Source: an uncultured Dialister sp.
GTDB taxonomy: Bacteria > Bacillota > Negativicutes > Veillonellales > Dialisteraceae
Assembly: GCA_934193095.1 (NCBI GenBank)
Contig: CAKPUX010000071.1
Coordinates: forward strand, 1-8,077
Direction of reading: 5' to 3'
Length of the DNA stretch: 8,077 bases
Numbering within the stretch: position 1 is the first letter of the stretch; each line of letters begins with the position of its first letter. The notes beneath the pieces are model-generated. The model had not been told where the DNA came from. It ran no database searches and saw only the letters and a program-made list of their open reading frames with translations. This document shows, piece by piece, positions 5,366 through 8,077 of this stretch. The position numbers were made by a program, and so were the translations under genes.

Positions 5366-7510
5366 ATGTCTATACGAATCGCCCTGGCGGGCAACCCGAA
5401 CTGCGGGAAGACGACATTATTCAATGAACTGACCGGCAGCTCCCAGTACGTAGGGAACTGGCCCGGTGTCACAGTCGAAAAGAAAGACGGCATCCTCAAA
5501 GGACACAAGAACGTCATCATCCAGGATCTGCCGGGGATTTATTCCCTTTCTCCGTACACGCTCGAAGAAAAAGTCGCCAGAAACTATCTGGTGAACGAAC
5601 AGCCGGACGTCATCCTGAATATCATCGATGGCACGAATCTGGAACGCAACCTGTACCTTACGACACAGCTGGTGGAGATCGGTCTGCCGATGATCGTGGC
5701 CATCAATATGATGGACCTTGTCAAAAAGAATGGCGACCTCATTGATTTCGACAAACTCTCCTCCGAGCTGGGCTGCCCGGTCGTAGAGATCTCTGCGCTG
5801 CAGGGCAAGGGTTGCCGGGAAGCGGCTGAAAAGGCGATGGAGCTCGCCATGAATAAGAAATCGCTTCGCCTGCCGTCTGTATTCACCGGCAGCGTCGAGC
5901 ATGCCATCGCACACATCGAAGAATCGATCTCCGATAAAGTCGAAAACCAGTTCGTTCGCTGGTACGCCATCAAAGTATTCGAAAGAGATCAGGATGCGAC
6001 GGGAGCTCTGCAGCTGGAGCCGAAGCTGATGTCTCATCTGGAAGGCCATATCAAGGACTGCGAAGACGAGCTCGATGACGATGCCGAGTCCATCATCATC
6101 AACCAGCGCTATGGCTACATTTCCAAGATCATAGACAGTGTCATGAAGAAAAAGAAACAGGGCGTCTCCATGACGACCTCGGATAAGATCGACCATATCG
6201 TTACGAACCGCATCCTTGCGCTTCCGATCTTCTTCCTCATCATGACGCTTGTCTATTTCATCTCTGTCACCACCGTCGGCGGCTGGGCGACAGACTGGGT
6301 GAATGATACCTTCTTCGGGGAGATCGTGAATGACGCAGCGACCGGCTTCATGGAGTCCATCGAAGCGCCGGACTGGATGTCTAGCCTCGTCGTAGACGGC
6401 ATCATCGGCGGTGTCGGTACCGTTCTCGGCTTTGTGCCGCAGATCCTCCTCATTTTCTTCTTCCTCTCCCTTCTGGAAGACTCCGGCTATATGGCGCGTG
6501 TTGCCTTCATCATGGACCGCATTTTCCGTAAATTCGGTCTCTCCGGCAAGTCCTTCATTCCGATCCTTGTCGGCAGCGGCTGCGGTGTACCGGCTGTCAT
6601 GGCGACCCGCACCATCGAAGACGTGCGTGACCGCCGCATGACCATCATGCTCTGCACCTTCATCCCGTGCTCTGCAAAGGCGGTCATCATTTCCATGATC
6701 ACTTCCGTATTCTTCCCAGACTCCATCCTGATGGCGCCGGCCATGTACTTCCTCGGCATCGCGGTCATCATCCTCGCAGGCATTGCTCTCAAAAAGACAG
6801 GTGCTTTTGCGGGGGATCCGGCTCCTTTCGTCATGGAGCTTCCGGCTTACCACTTCCCGTCCATGAAGGGTGTCCTCATCCATATGTGGGAAAGAGCGCG
6901 CGGCTTCATCATCAAAGCCGGCACCATCATCTTCGCGGTCTGCGTCGTTATCTGGTTCTTCTCCGCATTCAATGCAGGCCTAGAAATGGTAGAAGACATC
7001 GAAGACTCCATGATGGCTGCCTTCGGTCATGCGATCTCCTGGATCTTTGCTCCACTCGGCCTCGGTGACTGGAAGGGCGCTGTCGCTGTCATCTCCGCAG
7101 AAATGGCCAAGGAAAATGCAATGAGTACCCTGGCTGTCCTGAATGGCGTCGCAGCAGAAGCCGAAGACGAAGAGATCATGGCCGGCATTGCGACTATGTT
7201 CACCCCGATCGCTGCCTTCTCCTACATGATCCTGAACCTCTTTGACCCGCCATGCGTCGTTGCGATCGCGACCATCGCCAGAGAAATGGGTGACCGCAAA
7301 TGGGCGGCTATCGCTATCGGCTTCCAGGTCGTGCTCGGCTATGGCATGGCTTTCGTAGCTTACCATCTGGGCAGCTGGCTCTTCTACGGCGCTGCCTTCG
7401 GCCTCTCTCAGGGCATCGCCATCGTCCTCTGCCTCCTTGCTCTCTACTTCATCTGCCGTCCGGCTCCGAAGGAGAAAGAAATCTCCGAAGGTGCTGCGGC
7501 AAAAGCGTAA
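5366..7510 (+). CDS. feoB: Ferrous iron transporter FeoB
   Basis: This 714-residue inner-membrane protein takes up Fe2+ under anoxic conditions, with an N-terminal GTPase domain fused to a polytopic membrane domain. G-protein motifs are G1 GNPNCGKT (9-16), the G2 threonine T35 in WPGVTVEKK, G3 DLPG (54-57), G4 NMMD (114-117) and G5 around SAL (143-145). A helical GDI-like linker spans about 170-270. Membrane segments begin near 283 and recur to about 697. The Gate region carries EDSGYMAR (371-378), GSGCGVPA (403-410) and the conserved PCSAKAV (434-440), with C406 and C435 as likely metal-path residues. It appears complete, with a short charged tail (701-714). The only ribosome site is AAGGAG at 5348-5353, 12 bases from the ATG. 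That is longer than usual, but no other in-frame start fits and residues 1-9 are canonical. Two feoA genes lie upstream and a small Cys-rich FeoB-associated gene downstream. Confidence 0.97.
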   Translation: MSIRIALAGNPNCGKTTLFNELTGSSQYVGNWPGVTVEKKDGILKGHKNVIIQDLPGIYSLSPYTLEEKVARNYLVNEQPDVILNIIDGTNLERNLYLTTQLVEIGLPMIVAINMMDLVKKNGDLIDFDKLSSELGCPVVEISALQGKGCREAAEKAMELAMNKKSLRLPSVFTGSVEHAIAHIEESISDKVENQFVRWYAIKVFERDQDATGALQLEPKLMSHLEGHIKDCEDELDDDAESIIINQRYGYISKIIDSVMKKKKQGVSMTTSDKIDHIVTNRILALPIFFLIMTLVYFISVTTVGGWATDWVNDTFFGEIVNDAATGFMESIEAPDWMSSLVVDGIIGGVGTVLGFVPQILLIFFFLSLLEDSGYMARVAFIMDRIFRKFGLSGKSFIPILVGSGCGVPAVMATRTIEDVRDRRMTIMLCTFIPCSAKAVIISMITSVFFPDSILMAPAMYFLGIAVIILAGIALKKTGAFAGDPAPFVMELPAYHFPSMKGVLIHMWERARGFIIKAGTIIFAVCVVIWFFSAFNAGLEMVEDIEDSMMAAFGHAISWIFAPLGLGDWKGAVAVISAEMAKENAMSTLAVLNGVAAEAEDEEIMAGIATMFTPIAAFSYMILNLFDPPCVVAIATIAREMGDRKWAAIAIGFQVVLGYGMAFVAYHLGSWLFYGAAFGLSQGIAIVLCLLALYFICRPAPKEKEISEGAAAKA

Positions 7511-7519
7511 GGGGAGCCA

Positions 7520-7557
7520 GTGACTAGGGACTGGTGACTAGTAGCTTGGGATTAGGG
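7520..7557 (+). repeat. GTGACTAG-family repeat after feoB
   Basis: GTGACTAGGGACTGGTGACT, then AGTAGCTTGGGATTAGGG in outline, begins 9 bp after the feoB stop. The end overlaps a 7-bp hairpin, GATGAGG (7557-7563) with CCTCATC (7569-7575), which has no T-run. Confidence 0.65.
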
Positions 7558-7573
7558 ATGAGGTGATTCCTCA

Positions 7574-7663
7574 TCGTCATCTCGAGCGAAGTCGAGAGAT
7601 CTTTTTGGCACGTTGCTGCTCATGACCATTGGCGTCAGCAACTTGCGGGAAACACTGCTCCCG
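7574..7663 (+). repeat. TCGAGCGAAGTCGA hairpin element, copy 2
   Basis: This is a gap-free match to 2489-2578. The first hairpin is ATC-TCGA, loop GCGAAG, TCGA-ga-GAT (7579-7600). The second stem here is perfect: GTTGCTG (7612-7618) with CAGCAAC (7636-7642). Several differences between the two copies fall on paired positions and keep pairing (see findings). Confidence 0.65.
7579..7606 (+). terminator. Possible intrinsic terminator of feoB
   Basis: The bulged 7-bp hairpin (7579-7600) of the repeat is followed after one C by TTTTT (7602-7606). The stem is short and only moderately GC-rich, so termination may be partial. The copy at 2494-2520 has a T-run broken by C. Confidence 0.35.
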
Positions 7664-7690
7664 TAGATCCTGTTGAAGTTTGAAAGCAGG

Positions 7691-7772
7691 GATGAGTAGC
7701 TAGGGATGAGTGGCTAGCGACTAGTGACTAGTGACTTGAATACCGCCTTCGGGCATCGCCACCATCTATACT
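7691..7772 (+). repeat. GTGACTAG repeat plus GGGCATCGCC block
   Basis: Several TAGCTAGG/GTGACTAG words (7691-7735) lead into TTGAATAC, GGGCATCGCC and TATACTC. The part from 7721 on is an inverted copy of 4766-4825. Both copies adjoin a GC hairpin of a composite element. Confidence 0.6.
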
Positions 7773-7773
7773 C

Positions 7774-7895
7774 CGCGGCGCTTCTATTTTATTATGCGCC
7801 GCACCACCCCCTTTGAACCCTTTGAACCTGTTGAACCCGCTGAACCTCTTTCGCATGTAATCAAAGGACGGCGCGCCCTGTGGTCTAACCCTGAA
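7774..7895 (+). repeat. Composite hairpin/9-mer element, copy d
   Basis: GCGGCGC (7775-7781) pairs with GCGCCGC (7796-7802) around a 14-nt AT-rich loop that starts TTCTA. ACCAC is followed by four 9-bp units of form CCYNNTGAA (7809-7844), not heptamers. The distal block GCGCCCTGTGGTCTAACCC (7873-7891) aligns with GCCGCCCTATGGGCTAGCCC of copy c. The remaining 50 bp before the next gene show only its ribosome site. Confidence 0.6.
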
Positions 7896-7944
7896 TCTTG
7901 TTTTCATTTTTGACTTCTCTAGAATACATAAAAAGGAGACAACC

Positions 7945-8077
7945 ATGAATCCCGCGGTCTATGCTGTGGTGGCGGTGATCGCCATCCTCTTCGTTCTTGC
8001 CTGCCGTCACATCTACCGCGCTACCATCGGTGGCGGTGGATGCTGCGGCGGGGGCGGGGACTGCCCCGCCTGCCGCG
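7945..8077 (+). CDS. FeoB-associated Cys-rich membrane protein (5' part)
   Basis: The first 44 codons of a small protein are visible; the window ends inside the gene. Residues 4-19 are a hydrophobic membrane segment, followed by CRHIYR (20-25) and a glycine- and cysteine-rich tail with C33, C34, C40 and C43 (CC and CPAC). One membrane helix plus a Gly/Cys tail directly after feoB fits the FeoB-associated Cys-rich membrane protein family, whose biochemical role is not settled; metal handling at the FeoB pore is a plausible inference. AAAAGGAG (7931-7938) is 6 bases from the ATG. The gene lies 434 bp after feoB across a repeat-filled gap, so co-transcription with feoB is uncertain. Confidence 0.85.
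   Translation, partial: MNPAVYAVVAVIAILFVLACRHIYRATIGGGGCCGGGGDCPACR

Noticed and set aside
5417..6883. Minus-strand open frame of 488 codons opposite feoB
   Set aside because: It is a low-complexity Asp/Glu/Arg/His-rich shadow of feoB with no family resemblance.
7898..7925. TTGTTT-N16-TAGAAT as a promoter for the small Cys-rich gene
   Set aside because: Initiation would fall at about 7932, right at the ribosome site, leaving no leader; the -35 match is also weak.

Overview
The window is an ordinary bacterial chromosome segment of about 54% GC (estimated by eye). It carries five complete genes plus dfr/folA overlapping thyA, and one gene cut by the right edge; all are on the + strand. In order they are recQ, thyA, folA (dihydrofolate reductase), a first feoA, a second feoA, feoB, and the start of a small FeoB-associated Cys-rich membrane protein. 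Strong AGGAGG-type ribosome sites, Firmicutes-like ThyA and Feo sequences, the feoA-feoA-feoB-small Cys protein order and the GC level suggest a Firmicute of the Negativicutes (Veillonellaceae/Dialister-like). That taxonomic guess is an inference and has not been searched.

Layout: 1-306 is non-coding, built of repeats and ending in the recQ promoter. recQ (307-2352) encodes a RecQ helicase with two HRDC domains. The 411-bp gap 2353-2763 holds almost only repeats. thyA and folA (2764-4037) overlap by 4 bp as a thymidylate/folate operon and are closed by a strong intrinsic terminator at 4231-4260. A clear sigma-70-type promoter (4371-4400) starts the ferrous iron uptake cluster: feoA1 (4452-4664), feoA2 (4864-5082), feoB (5366-7510) and the small Cys-rich protein (from 7945). 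ThyA makes dTMP and dihydrofolate, and FolA regenerates tetrahydrofolate. FeoB imports Fe2+ through the membrane, with the FeoA proteins and the small Cys-rich protein as likely accessory partners.

The genes are conventional. The unusual part is what lies between them: nearly every intergenic gap is a mosaic of a few repeat modules in both orientations. I recognise four families by hand alignment. (1) A composite element of about 105-125 bp in five copies: GC hairpin, then CCACC, then a 7- or 9-bp tandem array, then an AAGCAGAGCTTTCA-like block, then a GGGCTAGCCC-like palindrome. (2) A GTGACTAG/GGATTAGGG repeat at seven loci. (3) A 90-bp TCGAGCGAAGTCGA hairpin element in two copies, with apparently compensatory base changes. 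(4) A twin-hairpin element of about 125 bp in two inverted copies. One GTGACTAG-type repeat runs into the 3' end of folA and supplies its stop codon. I found no CRISPR array, tRNA, rRNA, transposase or phage gene.
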